52,633 nt of DNA from Pseudomonadota bacterium. Lineage in GTDB: Bacteria; Pseudomonadota; Gammaproteobacteria; Burkholderiales; Nitrosomonadaceae. The notes below the pieces were generated by a model that was not told the DNA's origin, did not search any database, and saw only the letters and a list, made by a program, of their open reading frames with translations. The first letter of the stretch is position 1. Each line of letters starts with the position of its first letter. A program made the position numbers and the translations under genes. Location: contig JAFEGA010000030.1 of assembly GCA_018240285.1 (NCBI GenBank), positions 1 to 52,633 of the forward strand, read 5' to 3'. Positions 42,872-52,452 of this stretch are shown piece after piece.

Positions 42872-43500
42872 CGACAGTAAAAATTCCAGTTGGCGATATT
42901 GAGCTCAGCGGCGAATTGGTAGTGCCACCAGCAGCGGCGGGTGTTGTGTTGTTTGCGCACGGCAGCGGCAGCAGCCGTTTCAGTCCGCGTAATACCTATG
43001 TCGCAAAAGTGCTGCAACGGCAGGGTATCGGCACATTGCTGTTCGATTTGTTGACGCGCGAGGAAGATCAGGATTATGCCCGCAGGTTCGATATCGATCT
43101 GCTGACGCAACGCTTGCTCGCAGCAACGGCCTGGTTGCAGACGAATCCCGCAACAAAGCCACTAAAGATCGGCTATTTCGGCGCCAGCACCGGTGCAGCC
43201 GCGGCGCTGCAAGCAGCCGCTGAAATGCAAGACGCGGTGGCCGCCGTGGTGTCGCGCGGCGGACGCCCCGATCTGGCAGGAGAAACCGCGTTAAACCAAG
43301 TGACTGCCCCAGCACTATTGATCGTTGGCGGCGCGGATTACGGCGTGATCGAATTGAACGAACAGGCCTACGTCATGCTGAAATGCAAGAAGCAACTGAG
43401 TCTGGTGCCAGGCGCGACACACCTATTCGAAGAACCGGGTACTTTGGAACAGGCTGCGCAGCTTGCGGCTGACTGGTTTTCGGGATATTTGCGCAATTAA
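42868..43500 (+). CDS. Alpha/beta hydrolase, dienelactone-hydrolase-like
   Basis: The 210-residue protein has the hydrolase features GVVLFAHGSGSSRFSPRN (oxyanion loop), IGYFGASTGAAAALQAA (nucleophile elbow with Ser in GAST) and a C-terminal VPGATHLFEEPG (catalytic His). It is compact. Stop/start overlap with the radical SAM gene places it in the same operon. A role in the unknown pathway of the AmmeMemoRadiSam genes is possible. Confidence 0.85.
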   Translation: MTTVKIPVGDIELSGELVVPPAAAGVVLFAHGSGSSRFSPRNTYVAKVLQRQGIGTLLFDLLTREEDQDYARRFDIDLLTQRLLAATAWLQTNPATKPLKIGYFGASTGAAAALQAAAEMQDAVAAVVSRGGRPDLAGETALNQVTAPALLIVGGADYGVIELNEQAYVMLKCKKQLSLVPGATHLFEEPGTLEQAAQLAADWFSGYLRN

Positions 43501-43535
43501 GTGCGCGCTAACCGAGGCTGGGGTAATTTACAAAA

Positions 43536-43563
43536 CGCCCTCGCAGTATAAACCGCGAAGGCG
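43536..43563 (-). terminator. Terminator-like hairpin between converging genes
   Basis: CGCCTTCGC and GCGAGGGCG pair over 9 bp with one mismatch and are followed on the minus strand by TTTTG. It lies just beyond the 3' end of the RNase T2 gene and the opposing hydrolase gene. Confidence 0.5.
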
Positions 43564-43593
43564 CGGGGTAGGCCAGCTATTGCGGCGGAATGC

Positions 43594-44295
43594 CTAGTGT
43601 GACGGGATGCGAAATGATTGCTTACAGTTGCCGAACGAATTTTGCCCGCTGGTGGTTGGAATCACTTCTTGCGGCGCATCGCCCCATTTGTAAAAGACGC
43701 TCATGCTCAGTACGTTTGATCCGGAACAGCTCAAACGCACGGCGCCATCGATGTCCGGCAGCGCGTACGCGATCAGCATGTTGAATTGTTTGCGGGTGAT
43801 AGTTTTATCGGCATACGGTGCAAACGCTGCGGAAATTTCCTTGGCTTTAGCCAGCGACCATTCGAAATAGGCGGGTGCTTTCATCGGTGAACAGATACCG
43901 TGTTTGACCCATTCGTGCCGTTCCAGACACTTTTCCAATCCGGCCATGTAACCTTTCAGACCTTTCCAGCTATCGGATTCGTATAAATCGGGCGGTGTGG
44001 GGTAACCGCAATAAGTACGGCTTTTAGGCGGGCATTCGCTGGCACTGCAAATTCCTTGCGGATAGTTTTGCGCGTAATTGGGCCATAATCCGTGCAACTG
44101 GATGGCGCCTTCTTTGGGGAACTCTTTGCAGCTGGGATCTTGCTTATTGTTACCGCTTTTGCAGAATGTTGCCGGTACCGTCAATTCCAGCCGGTAATAC
44201 GGTTTTTTGTTAAGATCGACAGTGCATGTGGGCTCCGCTACTGCTTGAAATGTGATGAGACAACCTGCGGCGATAAACCAAAGTGTGCTTTTCAT
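43594..44295 (-). CDS. Ribonuclease T2 family protein, secreted
   Basis: The start at 44295 has GGAGG upstream, giving 233 residues; a reading from 44322 only adds nine residues before the signal peptide. The signal peptide is MKSTLWFIAAGCLITF ... AVA. Both catalytic segments are present: CAS-I IQLHGLWPNY and CAS-II HEWVKHGIC, with the active-site His residues and Glu. Eight or so Cys fit the disulfide-rich T2 fold. RNase T2 cleaves single-stranded RNA in the periplasm or outside and can scavenge phosphate and nucleotides. Confidence 0.92.
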   Translation of the reverse strand: MKSTLWFIAAGCLITFQAVAEPTCTVDLNKKPYYRLELTVPATFCKSGNNKQDPSCKEFPKEGAIQLHGLWPNYAQNYPQGICSASECPPKSRTYCGYPTPPDLYESDSWKGLKGYMAGLEKCLERHEWVKHGICSPMKAPAYFEWSLAKAKEISAAFAPYADKTITRKQFNMLIAYALPDIDGAVRLSCSGSNVLSMSVFYKWGDAPQEVIPTTSGQNSFGNCKQSFRIPSH

Positions 44296-44399
44296 GGATC
44301 CTCCGATCGTGAGTAAATACATGCATCAAAAAAATCGATACAATTTTTGGCAAAGTGCTTAGCAATCCATGCCGATTATCAGCATAGGGCAAAATAGGG

Positions 44400-44987
44400 C
44401 TACAGAATCCGCCCGACGAGCGATACTTTCTCATCGGCCCAGATATTTTCCGGGCTGATAAAGCCGCGCTTGTCGTAGGCAAATTCTCTGCCGCTGCTGG
44501 CGAAACACTCGTAAACCAGTTCCGAGCAGATGTATTCCTTGTCGCGTTCTTTTTTTCCCATGCCAAGCGTCACACGCGCCAGGATTTTGGCAATTTCGTC
44601 CTTGTCGTAGGGGCGTGTCAGTTCATCGATACCGGATTTTGCCAAAACGTTGACGATATCCTGATCGACATCATGACAACGCCCCAGCACGACGCGTCCC
44701 TTATAAGGTTTGCCGTCTTCATAGTCATTCAGGTATTTCGACAACGGTGCGAAACGGACGCCCATGTCTTCGACACTTTCCAGCAGGAGCATCCGGTCGA
44801 TGCTGTCGAGTCTGAAAACGATGCCGACATGACTCCAGGGCGAATCGGTGACTTTCTGGATGGCTTTGGAGATCAAATAATCTCCCGAAGCGAAAAGCAG
44901 GTCGCCGGATTTGAGTTTGGCACGCAACTCTTCGTACGATGCGACTGATAACGCATTGATTTCCTTGGATCCAATATGTGCAGCCAT
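44400..44987 (-). CDS. YiiX-like permuted NlpC/P60 hydrolase
   Basis: The 195-residue protein has the permuted papain-like pattern: GDLLFASGDYLISKAIQ with WSHVGIVFRL (catalytic His) in the first half and KEYICSELVYECF (catalytic Cys) in the second half. Relatives (YiiX/YebB) hydrolyse amide or ester bonds in lipids or cell-wall fragments. No signal peptide is visible. The start is the ATG at 44987 with AGGAGAAGC-type purines upstream. Confidence 0.82.
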   Translation of the reverse strand: MAAHIGSKEINALSVASYEELRAKLKSGDLLFASGDYLISKAIQKVTDSPWSHVGIVFRLDSIDRMLLLESVEDMGVRFAPLSKYLNDYEDGKPYKGRVVLGRCHDVDQDIVNVLAKSGIDELTRPYDKDEIAKILARVTLGMGKKERDKEYICSELVYECFASSGREFAYDKRGFISPENIWADEKVSLVGRIL

Positions 44988-45197
44988 AGCTTCTCCTGTG
45001 GTTATTGTTATACCAATACATCATGTTCTTCTGAAAGCAAAAGTACAATAACACAATCACATAGGATGAAAATAGCGGTGTGTTGCGGTAAGCTGACCGG
45101 ATGCCGCTTTGTTCGGGGAATCGGCGGGAAGAGGGCGGATCCATTTACTAAATTCTATAGACTGACGCCAAAAAGTAAATGTTCACATCGCTGTTAA

Positions 45198-45337
45198 GGA
45201 AACTCTGAAAAAGGCAGCGGGCGGCGGACAGGCAAAGCGAAATCAGGTGAAAAAGCGCAATTTACAAATGGCAAATGAGCATTTGAGTCTGATTTCAACG
45301 CAGCGTGACCGAGTACAGCAGTTTTTCAGAGTTTTCC
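45198..45337. mobile_element. 140-bp MITE-like element
   Basis: The left end GGAAACTCTGAAAAA (45198-45212) and the right end TTTTTCAGAGTTTTCC (45322-45337) are inverted copies that differ by one inserted A. There is no coding frame between them. No target duplication could be identified. A related left end is present at 47328-47380, so it is a repeat family in this genome. The rest of the 44988-45442 interval contains no gene. Confidence 0.7.
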
Positions 45338-45442
45338 CGAGTTCTGTAGTAGGCCTGATATACCCTTTTCCTATCCACCACACAGGTTAAGTTGATTTTT
45401 ACCAATGTGGCGGGTAGAAAAGCTTTATCGGGATAATGCCCA

Positions 45443-46702
45443 TTATGGTGTTGTGCAACCTCCTTCGGCCGCGCACAGCTTGCCAAAATTCGCGTCACTG
45501 AAATGAGCACCGACATAAGTTTGGCCAAAGGCGCCAGCGCATGAAGGACCACTCACCACACTTTCAACATAACCACTGATTTCATAAGGCTTATATTCGT
45601 CAATCCAAGCACCGCCGCTACTACCGTAGGTCATATTGCAGCCTTTCACTAAAACATCCGTTCCTTCGCAGCTGGCATAGAAACTTTCTGCCGCGCACAT
45701 AGAGGTCCATTCCGTGGAAATATTACTCGCATAACCGATGGAATGCAGGTTGCGCGTATATGGGTAGTTCTGACGCCATCCAAGCCAGCCGGTATAATAA
45801 CTGACAGGACGCCCGGCGCTGTTGTTCTGGAGGCGAATCACGGCAATGTCGTCGCGCCGGGCGCCATTGGTTGTCCACGCGGTCAGCACCCGGGCGCTAG
45901 CCCATCTGAATTGACCATAAGGAGCTACTCCATTGCGTTCTGCCGGTATAAAAGTCCAACCGGCTTTAAATCCTTTGCCAACGTCATAAACGCAATGCGC
46001 GGCAGTTACAATGATGTTCTTCGGTGCGCCGGTAATGGATTGTGCAGTGCAATAACCGCCTCCATCAATAAGCAATTTGCCAACGACTGCCCAGGGAAAA
46101 GCTGTTTGCTGAACCGACCAATAGTTACCTCTATAACCGGTGTAAATATCCTGTGTGCCAAAGTTAATTGCTTCTGGTGCCGCATTGTTTGTTTTGGAAG
46201 CTTCTTTGGAGACCGGGTTTCCAGCGTTGTGCTGGTTAAGCTCTTTCAATAATTGCCATTGATCAGGGAACTCCTTTTGGGCTTGACTCTCGGCTTCCGG
46301 GTTCGGCAAACCGGGGGGTTGCAATTGAACACGGCCTTTTACTTGCGGTTGTTTTTCTTTGAAGCTGCTATTATCGAGATATCGCTTATCCGCTTTTCCC
46401 GCTGGTGTCCATTTTAGCGGCTCAGCTTTAAGTATCTCTTCCCGGGTATAGATTTTTTCCGGTTCCGTTGATTTTCCGGGAGTCAAGTTTTTGGCGTCTA
46501 AATGAGGATTGGTAATTTCGACAGTAGCCTTGGTGCGATCAGCGGTAGCTATAGCTGGAAAGCATAGTAAAAAAAGAATGCATATTATAATTGCCGAGGG
46601 AGTAAGGCTATGTCTATTTTCTGGATGATTACGCTCCTTTGTCTGTACAATGTGGAAACATTTAAGATCTACGTTTAAGGGCTTGAAATGCAAGTTAAAC
46701 AT
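45443..46702 (-). CDS. Secreted trypsin-like serine protease
   Basis: The 419-residue protein has a long polar N-terminus and a signal anchor near residues 35-53 (SAIIICILFLLCFPAIATA). A Pro/Lys-rich region (about 55-170) precedes the S1-type catalytic part. There, His is in IIVTAAHCVYDVG, Asp in RRDDIAVIRLQN and Ser in MTYGSSGGAWIDE. GGAGAA precedes the ATG at 46702. The presence of several Cys in the catalytic part suggests disulfides. It is probably secreted; the substrate is unknown. Confidence 0.85.
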   Translation of the reverse strand: MFNLHFKPLNVDLKCFHIVQTKERNHPENRHSLTPSAIIICILFLLCFPAIATADRTKATVEITNPHLDAKNLTPGKSTEPEKIYTREEILKAEPLKWTPAGKADKRYLDNSSFKEKQPQVKGRVQLQPPGLPNPEAESQAQKEFPDQWQLLKELNQHNAGNPVSKEASKTNNAAPEAINFGTQDIYTGYRGNYWSVQQTAFPWAVVGKLLIDGGGYCTAQSITGAPKNIIVTAAHCVYDVGKGFKAGWTFIPAERNGVAPYGQFRWASARVLTAWTTNGARRDDIAVIRLQNNSAGRPVSYYTGWLGWRQNYPYTRNLHSIGYASNISTEWTSMCAAESFYASCEGTDVLVKGCNMTYGSSGGAWIDEYKPYEISGYVESVVSGPSCAGAFGQTYVGAHFSDANFGKLCAAEGGCTTP

Positions 46703-47486
46703 GATGTTCTCCTTGGATTAAAGTCGATAAATCAAAAAATCAATGTGCCGGAGGCTATTGATTTCGAGCTTTGTTAGCGTAGAGGCACACCATATTCTTC
46801 GCTAACCTTTTACAAGGTAAGCGCTTTGGTAGCAGTGAAGTCTTCTACCGATCGTTCGCTTAGGCTTGCAAAATTCATCCGAGATTAGCCGGTTGCAGCT
46901 TTTTTCTTCTCTGTCTCCTCGGGTATGTGCGTAACAATTGTGTTACAGAATCCTAATTTTCTGCTGACGCTTGATCTATGACATCATCAACCGATTCCGG
47001 GTAACCCGCATAGGTAGCTTTTTTTATTTTTACTGCTTTAGCTCCAAATTGGCTGGGATTTTTACTCCAAAATAAGCGCGGTGATTGTTATAAAATACCA
47101 AACAAATTGCAGTACATTTTGCTGTGCCGCAAGGCGGGTTTGGCGGTGTCGCAATCGGTATCATTCCTACTTAAGGCTTGCAAACAAACTCGCAACAACT
47201 GCTTTCTACTTGTTCATGCTACCGATAAAATCAAAATATTTCAATAACCTCTGATATCCTTTGTTGGTATGTCGTGATTCACGGCCTGAGCACTACTTCC
47301 TTCTCTACTGGCAGTTATTTCTCTTGAGGAAGCTTCGAGAAAAGTAGCAAGCGATGGCGAGGCAAGGCGAAGTCTGAGTTGTGAATCCGTGCCCCGGGGT
47401 CGCGGGCTTCATTACGCAATGATGTCTAAATGAGTACAATATGCGCTTGGCGCAATTTCAGCGCCGCCATTGTCATTCACCCGAAT
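46703..47486. other. Long intergenic region with a MITE-like end
   Basis: No gene is supported between the protease and the Lon-type gene. At 47328-47380 the sequence GGAAGCTTCGAGAAAAG and onward resembles the left end of the element at 45198 (shared AGGCAA.GCGAA block), so it is a diverged copy or a solo end. The rest is AT-rich and contains the divergent promoters. Confidence 0.45.
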
Positions 47487-49925
47487 ATGCCGACCACACC
47501 ATTAGATTCATCACATTTGCGCGTTACCATCAACCCGGATTCATTGGGATTTTCCAATACCTCGGAGCTGCTGCGGCAGCCGTTATCGTGGATCGGGCAG
47601 GAGCGGGCGGAAGAGGCGGTGCGTTTCGGTCTTGGTATGCTGCAACCGGATTATCATCTGTTTGTGCTGGGAGAAGCGGGTTCGGGGCGTTCTTCGTTAC
47701 TCCATCAAGCGATGACGGTTGCGGCGGCTGGTAGGGAAGCGCCGCCGGATTTGTGTTATCTCTACAATTTCATTACACCCGAGAAGCCGCTGGCTTTACA
47801 TTTGCCCGCCGGGCAGGGGCGTTTATTGCGGCAAGCCATGCACGAGCTGGCAAAATCGCTGCCGTCCGAGATTACGCACTGCTTGAGCGGGCAGGATTTC
47901 AAGATCAAGAGCGATCGCATCGAGAAAAAATTCAAAACCGAGACGAGCCAGGCATACAAAAAACTGGATAAGTTTGCGGAGCCGCTACACTTCACGATTC
48001 ACCGCGAAGACGAGCAAATTGTGTTCACATTGCTGGATGAACAAGGTGAAATTTTGACGGCGGAAAATTTGTTGAAGCTGCCGAAGGCGCGCCGGGTGGA
48101 AATAGAACAAGCGGAGCAGGCGTTGCGTGAAGCCATCGCGGTTTATTTCGAGGAATTCAAACGCGCGGAGAAAGAAAAAAATGCGGCGCTTACCGCACTG
48201 CAACGCCGCATCGTACAGCCATTGGTAAATTCCGCGCTGCAGAAAATTCTGGCGTTGCAGCAAAAACCGATACAAAAGGAGCGGTTAAAAACTTTTTTCG
48301 AGCAAGTGGAAACGGATATTCTCGATAACCTCGTTTTGTTTGAAGCGGACGCTATCGATGAAGAGAAACGCCAGACAGAGCTGAACCGGTTGTTTTCTCG
48401 TTACCAGATCAATCTTGTGGTGGATAACGCTGATTTACCAGGCGCGCCGGTCATTATCGAAGACAATCCGTCAACCTGCGCGCTGTTTGGCAGCATCGAT
48501 TACCAGTTTGAAAATGGCAAATTGAAAACCGATTTTATGCGCATTCGCGCCGGCAGCTTACTCAAAGCGCATGGCGGTTTTTTGATGCTGCACCTGGACG
48601 ATTTGCTGACCGATGGTGGATTATGGGTCAAGCTGCGGCGCTTTTTGCGCAGCCGGCGGCTGCAAATTGAAGAACCCGGTTCGGCCTGGGCCTCCAATAC
48701 GCCGGTTTCTCTTGAACCGGAAGCGGTCGAAGTGAATGTCAAAATCATTCTAATTGGATCGCGCGAGGAATATTACGAGTTACAGGAAATCGACCCAGAA
48801 TTCATGCGCCGTTTCCGTGTGAAAGTGGATTTTGCCGCGAGTTTTGCCGCCAGTGCGGCAACGTATCAAGCTTCAGCCGTGTTTGTGGCGCATGCCTGCG
48901 ATACGGCAAAGTTGCCGCATTTTTCCGCGGCAGCGGTGGCACGCTTGCTGGAAGAATCCCACCGCGAGGTAGAAGATCAAAAACGCCAGAGCGCAATTTT
49001 CGCACGTACCGAGATGTTGCTGCTGGAAAGCGCTGCAACCTGTCATGCGCGCCACGGCCGTATCGTGGAAGTGGCGGATGTCTTGGCGGCATTGCAAGCC
49101 CGTAACTGGCGCCATAATTATCCGGATCTGCGCTTGCAGGAAGCCATTATCGAGGGCGAAATCGCCATTGCATTGCACGGCACGGCAGTGGGGCAGCTCA
49201 ATGCGCTGACGCAGATCGATTTGGGCGATCATTGTTTTGGCACACCGGTGCGGGTCACGGCACGCACCTTTGCCGGTGAAAACGGTGTGCTCAATATCGC
49301 CCGTGAAGTGGAGATGTCCGGGCCGATTCACGATAAGGGTATGCTGATCTTGCAAAATTACCTGACCGGATTATTTGCGCATATCGCACCGCTGGCGTTG
49401 AGCGCTTCGATTGTTTTTGAACAGGAATACACTGGCATCGAAGGAGATTCGGCTTCCTGCGCGGAATTTTATGCCTTGCTGTCAGCGTTGGCGGAATTGC
49501 CGTTGAATCAGAGTATCGCTGTGACCGGTGCGTTGAATCAATATGGCGAAGTGCTACCGGTCGGCGGCATCAATGACAAAATCGAAGGTTATTTCAAGTT
49601 ATGCGACAAAATGGGATTGACCGGTGAGCAAGGCGTGCTGATCCCGTATCAAAACCGCCAGCACTTGATGCTGAGTCATGAAGTCATTGCGGCGGTTGAG
49701 AAAGGGTTGTTTGCCATTTACACGATGGAGCACGTGACGGAAGGACTGGAGTTGCTGACGGGATTATCTTCCGGAATCAGTGACTCGACACGGATGACCG
49801 GCTATTCTTCCGATACCGCTTTGGGGCATGCGCAACGAACATTACTGATCTTCCGCCGTGCTTGCCAATTAACGCAGCACCCTAAAACCGAACACCGGCG
49901 CTTGCCGTCGCGTTCGGAAAAATAG
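47487..49925 (+). CDS. Lon-family ATP-dependent protease (LonH/YcbZ type)
   Basis: I place the start at 47487 (MPTTPLDSSHLRVTIN), which matches the usual family N-terminus; a reading from 47430 adds 19 residues. The 812-residue protein has a P-loop-like LFVLGEAGSGRSSLLHQ (Arg in place of Lys, normal in this branch), a coiled coil (about 190-280), the AAA part with GGFLMLHLDDLL, and the Lon catalytic domain with Ser in YTGIEGDSASCAEF and Lys in PVGGINDKIEGYF. It degrades misfolded or regulatory proteins in the cytoplasm. It is followed at once by the CDF gene. Confidence 0.92.
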   Translation: MPTTPLDSSHLRVTINPDSLGFSNTSELLRQPLSWIGQERAEEAVRFGLGMLQPDYHLFVLGEAGSGRSSLLHQAMTVAAAGREAPPDLCYLYNFITPEKPLALHLPAGQGRLLRQAMHELAKSLPSEITHCLSGQDFKIKSDRIEKKFKTETSQAYKKLDKFAEPLHFTIHREDEQIVFTLLDEQGEILTAENLLKLPKARRVEIEQAEQALREAIAVYFEEFKRAEKEKNAALTALQRRIVQPLVNSALQKILALQQKPIQKERLKTFFEQVETDILDNLVLFEADAIDEEKRQTELNRLFSRYQINLVVDNADLPGAPVIIEDNPSTCALFGSIDYQFENGKLKTDFMRIRAGSLLKAHGGFLMLHLDDLLTDGGLWVKLRRFLRSRRLQIEEPGSAWASNTPVSLEPEAVEVNVKIILIGSREEYYELQEIDPEFMRRFRVKVDFAASFAASAATYQASAVFVAHACDTAKLPHFSAAAVARLLEESHREVEDQKRQSAIFARTEMLLLESAATCHARHGRIVEVADVLAALQARNWRHNYPDLRLQEAIIEGEIAIALHGTAVGQLNALTQIDLGDHCFGTPVRVTARTFAGENGVLNIAREVEMSGPIHDKGMLILQNYLTGLFAHIAPLALSASIVFEQEYTGIEGDSASCAEFYALLSALAELPLNQSIAVTGALNQYGEVLPVGGINDKIEGYFKLCDKMGLTGEQGVLIPYQNRQHLMLSHEVIAAVEKGLFAIYTMEHVTEGLELLTGLSSGISDSTRMTGYSSDTALGHAQRTLLIFRRACQLTQHPKTEHRRLPSRSEK

Positions 49926-49926
49926 C

Positions 49927-51081
49927 GTGAACTTGCTTTCGGAACCTTCTCACCGGCAGCGCTACCGCGAAGTGCGCAAAGTCACCGTGATCGGATCGGT
50001 GGTGGATTTCGTTTTGGGTGTGGCCAAAATAGTCACCGGCTGGTTCGCCAATTCACAAGCGTTAATCGCCGACGGCATCCATTCACTGTCCGATTTGCTG
50101 ACCGGTTTTATCGTGCTGTACGCCGCCAAACATTCTCACAAAAGCGCCGATGAAATTCATCCTTACGGTTACGGGCGGATTGAAACATTGGCCACGGTCA
50201 GTCTCGGTATCGTGCTGACCGGTGTTGCGATCGGAATTGGCTACGAGGCGATCAAGCGATTAAACGATCCGGCGGTGATGCTCGATTTCACTGGGATAGC
50301 ATTATTAATTGCGCTGCTGTCGGTGATTTCCAAGGAATGGGTTTATCGCTATACGATGTCGGCCGCGCGGCGTTTGCGTTCGGATATGCTGGCGGCGAGC
50401 GCTTGGCATAGCCGTTCCGACGCTTTTTCGTCGATTGTAGTGTTGATCGGTATCGGCGGTGTGATGCTGGGTCATCCGTATTGGGATGCGGTAGCGGCCG
50501 TGGTAGTGGCGGCCATGATCGCCAAAATTGGTTTCGATCTAGTGCGCTCCAGTACGCTCGAATTGATTGACGTTGCGTTGGATCCCGGCAAAATCAGCGT
50601 GATCCGTCAGCATATTCATGCGGTCACGGGTGTGCGCTCGATTCATACCCTCAGAACGCGGAAAAGCGCCGGTAGCGCCTTTGTCGATGTGCATATCCAA
50701 GTCGATCCCCGCTTGAGTGTATCGGAAGGTCATCAGATCGGCGATAGTGTGCGACGGCGATTGCTGCAGCAAGTGGATGAAGTCACCGATGTGACGGTGC
50801 ATATCGATCCGGAAAATGATGAAAGCGATTCACCTTGCCATGACCTGCCTTTGCGCGAGCAGGTCATTGCCGAGCTTAAACAGCACTGGTCGCAATTGCC
50901 GGCGAGCGCAATCGATACAGTGACATTGCACTATCTGTCCGGTGCAATCGACGTGGAACTGGATTTGCCGATTGAGATTCTGCAGAGCATCGATGAAGCA
51001 AAGCATCTGGTGCAACAACTCAAACAAGCGGTTTCCGCATTGCCGTATATCAACACCGTGCACGTGCGGTTTAAGGTCTAG
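49927..51081 (+). CDS. Cation diffusion facilitator transporter
   Basis: The 384-residue protein begins with GTG one base after the preceding stop. Six hydrophobic segments lie in residues 25-215. The metal-binding motifs are ALIADGIHSLSDLLTG (HxxxD-type in TM2) and ASAWHSRSDAFSS (HxxxD in TM5). A cytoplasmic tail with a CDF C-terminal domain (VHIQVDPRLSVSEGH, then VTVHIDPEND) is followed by an additional repeat-like part. It exports Zn, Fe, Co or similar metals in exchange for protons. Likely co-transcribed with the Lon-type gene. Confidence 0.93.
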   Translation: MNLLSEPSHRQRYREVRKVTVIGSVVDFVLGVAKIVTGWFANSQALIADGIHSLSDLLTGFIVLYAAKHSHKSADEIHPYGYGRIETLATVSLGIVLTGVAIGIGYEAIKRLNDPAVMLDFTGIALLIALLSVISKEWVYRYTMSAARRLRSDMLAASAWHSRSDAFSSIVVLIGIGGVMLGHPYWDAVAAVVVAAMIAKIGFDLVRSSTLELIDVALDPGKISVIRQHIHAVTGVRSIHTLRTRKSAGSAFVDVHIQVDPRLSVSEGHQIGDSVRRRLLQQVDEVTDVTVHIDPENDESDSPCHDLPLREQVIAELKQHWSQLPASAIDTVTLHYLSGAIDVELDLPIEILQSIDEAKHLVQQLKQAVSALPYINTVHVRFKV

Positions 51082-51369
51082 GCGGCTTCTGTTGCGGTCC
51101 AAAAAGTTGCATGCGAGTATTGTTATTGTTTATGAGGGATTTCAAGAAGTAAATGAAAAAAACCTGTGCGGCTTAAGTAATGTCTTAAGTATTCTGATGT
51201 TCAGTATACGATGGTGAGCAGGATGATCAAGGCATAAAAATACGGATAAATGTAATGCTGTCCGGTCGCACGCGTAATACCCGGTTGATGGATGGAATGC
51301 AGTGTTTGTCTGTTTATCAATCTTGACTGATATAATCCAGATCTTTTCATAACCAGATAAATATAAGCC

Positions 51370-51969
51370 ATGCCGATTCAATCAAAGTTTTCAATTCGAA
51401 AGTTTCAGTTTGCGCTTTTGATTGCGGTGTTATCTGCTTTTATTGCATTTGGCTTGCTGTACCGCACCAGTTCGCAGGGAGATTTTTCCGATACTTATCC
51501 CAAAGGCTTTCGCGGCGGCGCCTGTACGATAGAATCGGAAGCCCTTATCATCGGCTATTCCGGCTACTACCTTCCTGAAGGTTATCAATCACCGGATGAT
51601 CTCCGTTCGCCGCATGTGCCTGTGCAGTGCGGCAAAATACCCGAGCCGGCATCGCTCAATATTTCGATTGATCTGCTATACCCCGAGTCGGCGCGCGATT
51701 TTTTATTGGCGCTACGCTTGGTGAAGCTTGAAATCGATGAAAAAGAAAATCAGCAGGAACACGAGATCATGTCGGTACCCGCGCGGCAGCATCCATCCGG
51801 TGTAATTACGATTGCATTTAAGTTGAGTGAGCTGGGGCAATATATTTTGTACCTGGAGGGGAAAAATACTGAGAATGCCGATCTGCAGGTGAAAATTCCG
51901 ATGCAGGTGGGATTGGATTGGAAAAATCATCTTCGAAACGCGCTGTCGCCGTTGCTGAAAAAAGACTGA
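51370..51969 (+). CDS. Membrane-anchored hypothetical protein, 199 aa
   Basis: One hydrophobic segment (FALLIAVLSAFIAFGLLY, residues 14-31) precedes a beta-rich exported part of about 165 residues. No family is recognised. It contains two Cys (GGACTIESE and VPVQCGKIP). It begins with a plain ATG at 51370, 288 bp beyond the CDF gene. TATAAT occurs at about 51328 but without a convincing -35. Confidence 0.65.
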   Translation: MPIQSKFSIRKFQFALLIAVLSAFIAFGLLYRTSSQGDFSDTYPKGFRGGACTIESEALIIGYSGYYLPEGYQSPDDLRSPHVPVQCGKIPEPASLNISIDLLYPESARDFLLALRLVKLEIDEKENQQEHEIMSVPARQHPSGVITIAFKLSELGQYILYLEGKNTENADLQVKIPMQVGLDWKNHLRNALSPLLKKD

Positions 51970-52061
51970 TCATCGCGTCGATGCCTTGTACTGCATCTTG
52001 TTTCCTAAAATATTACGTGTTGCGTGCCGCTAATGACTTAAAACATGAGAAGGAGAATTTT

Positions 52062-52265
52062 ATGGATGTCAATGGAATAACAGGTGTGGCAACTGCAATG
52101 GCCGAGTTTAGTGCAAACCAGGCAACCGGAATAGCGGTTCTGAAAAAAGCGATGGATCTCAATGCCGCGGGTGCGCTGGCCTTGATCGAGGCGCTTCCCG
52201 ATGTCAGTCAATCCGCTGCCAATCTGCCGCCGCATTTGGGACAGAATATCAACACTACAGCTTAG
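52062..52265 (+). CDS. YjfB-like small protein, 67 aa
   Basis: From the ATG at 52062, with AAGGAG 7-8 bases upstream, the protein reads MDVNGITGVATAMAEF, then IAVLKKAMDLNAAGALALIE and ALPDVSQSA. This is the pattern of the YjfB/putative motility protein family (about 60-70 residues, V-AVLKKA-D-x(5-8)-LIEALP). A longer reading from 51918 overlaps the previous gene and lacks a start signal. Role unknown; regulation with motility genes is known in relatives. Confidence 0.78.
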   Translation: MDVNGITGVATAMAEFSANQATGIAVLKKAMDLNAAGALALIEALPDVSQSAANLPPHLGQNINTTA

Positions 52266-52452
52266 CTGTGCTTCTTGTGGTTCTTGCAGCGCTGCTTCGT
52301 TAGCGCTGTTTTATTATGGGCAGGTGGCTTCTCACAAAGACTACATGCTTATCGCTATTCCCAAAATACATCCAAAGTGATATTTTTATTTCATTACAAT
52401 TATCTTGTAGCGTTTTTTTATTCCTCAACCGGTTTTAATCGCAAGGTTTTAG

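Noticed and set aside
51324..51333. TTGACT-GA-TATAAT as a promoter before the 199-aa gene
   Set aside because: The two boxes are only 2 bp apart; with proper spacing there is no acceptable -35 box.
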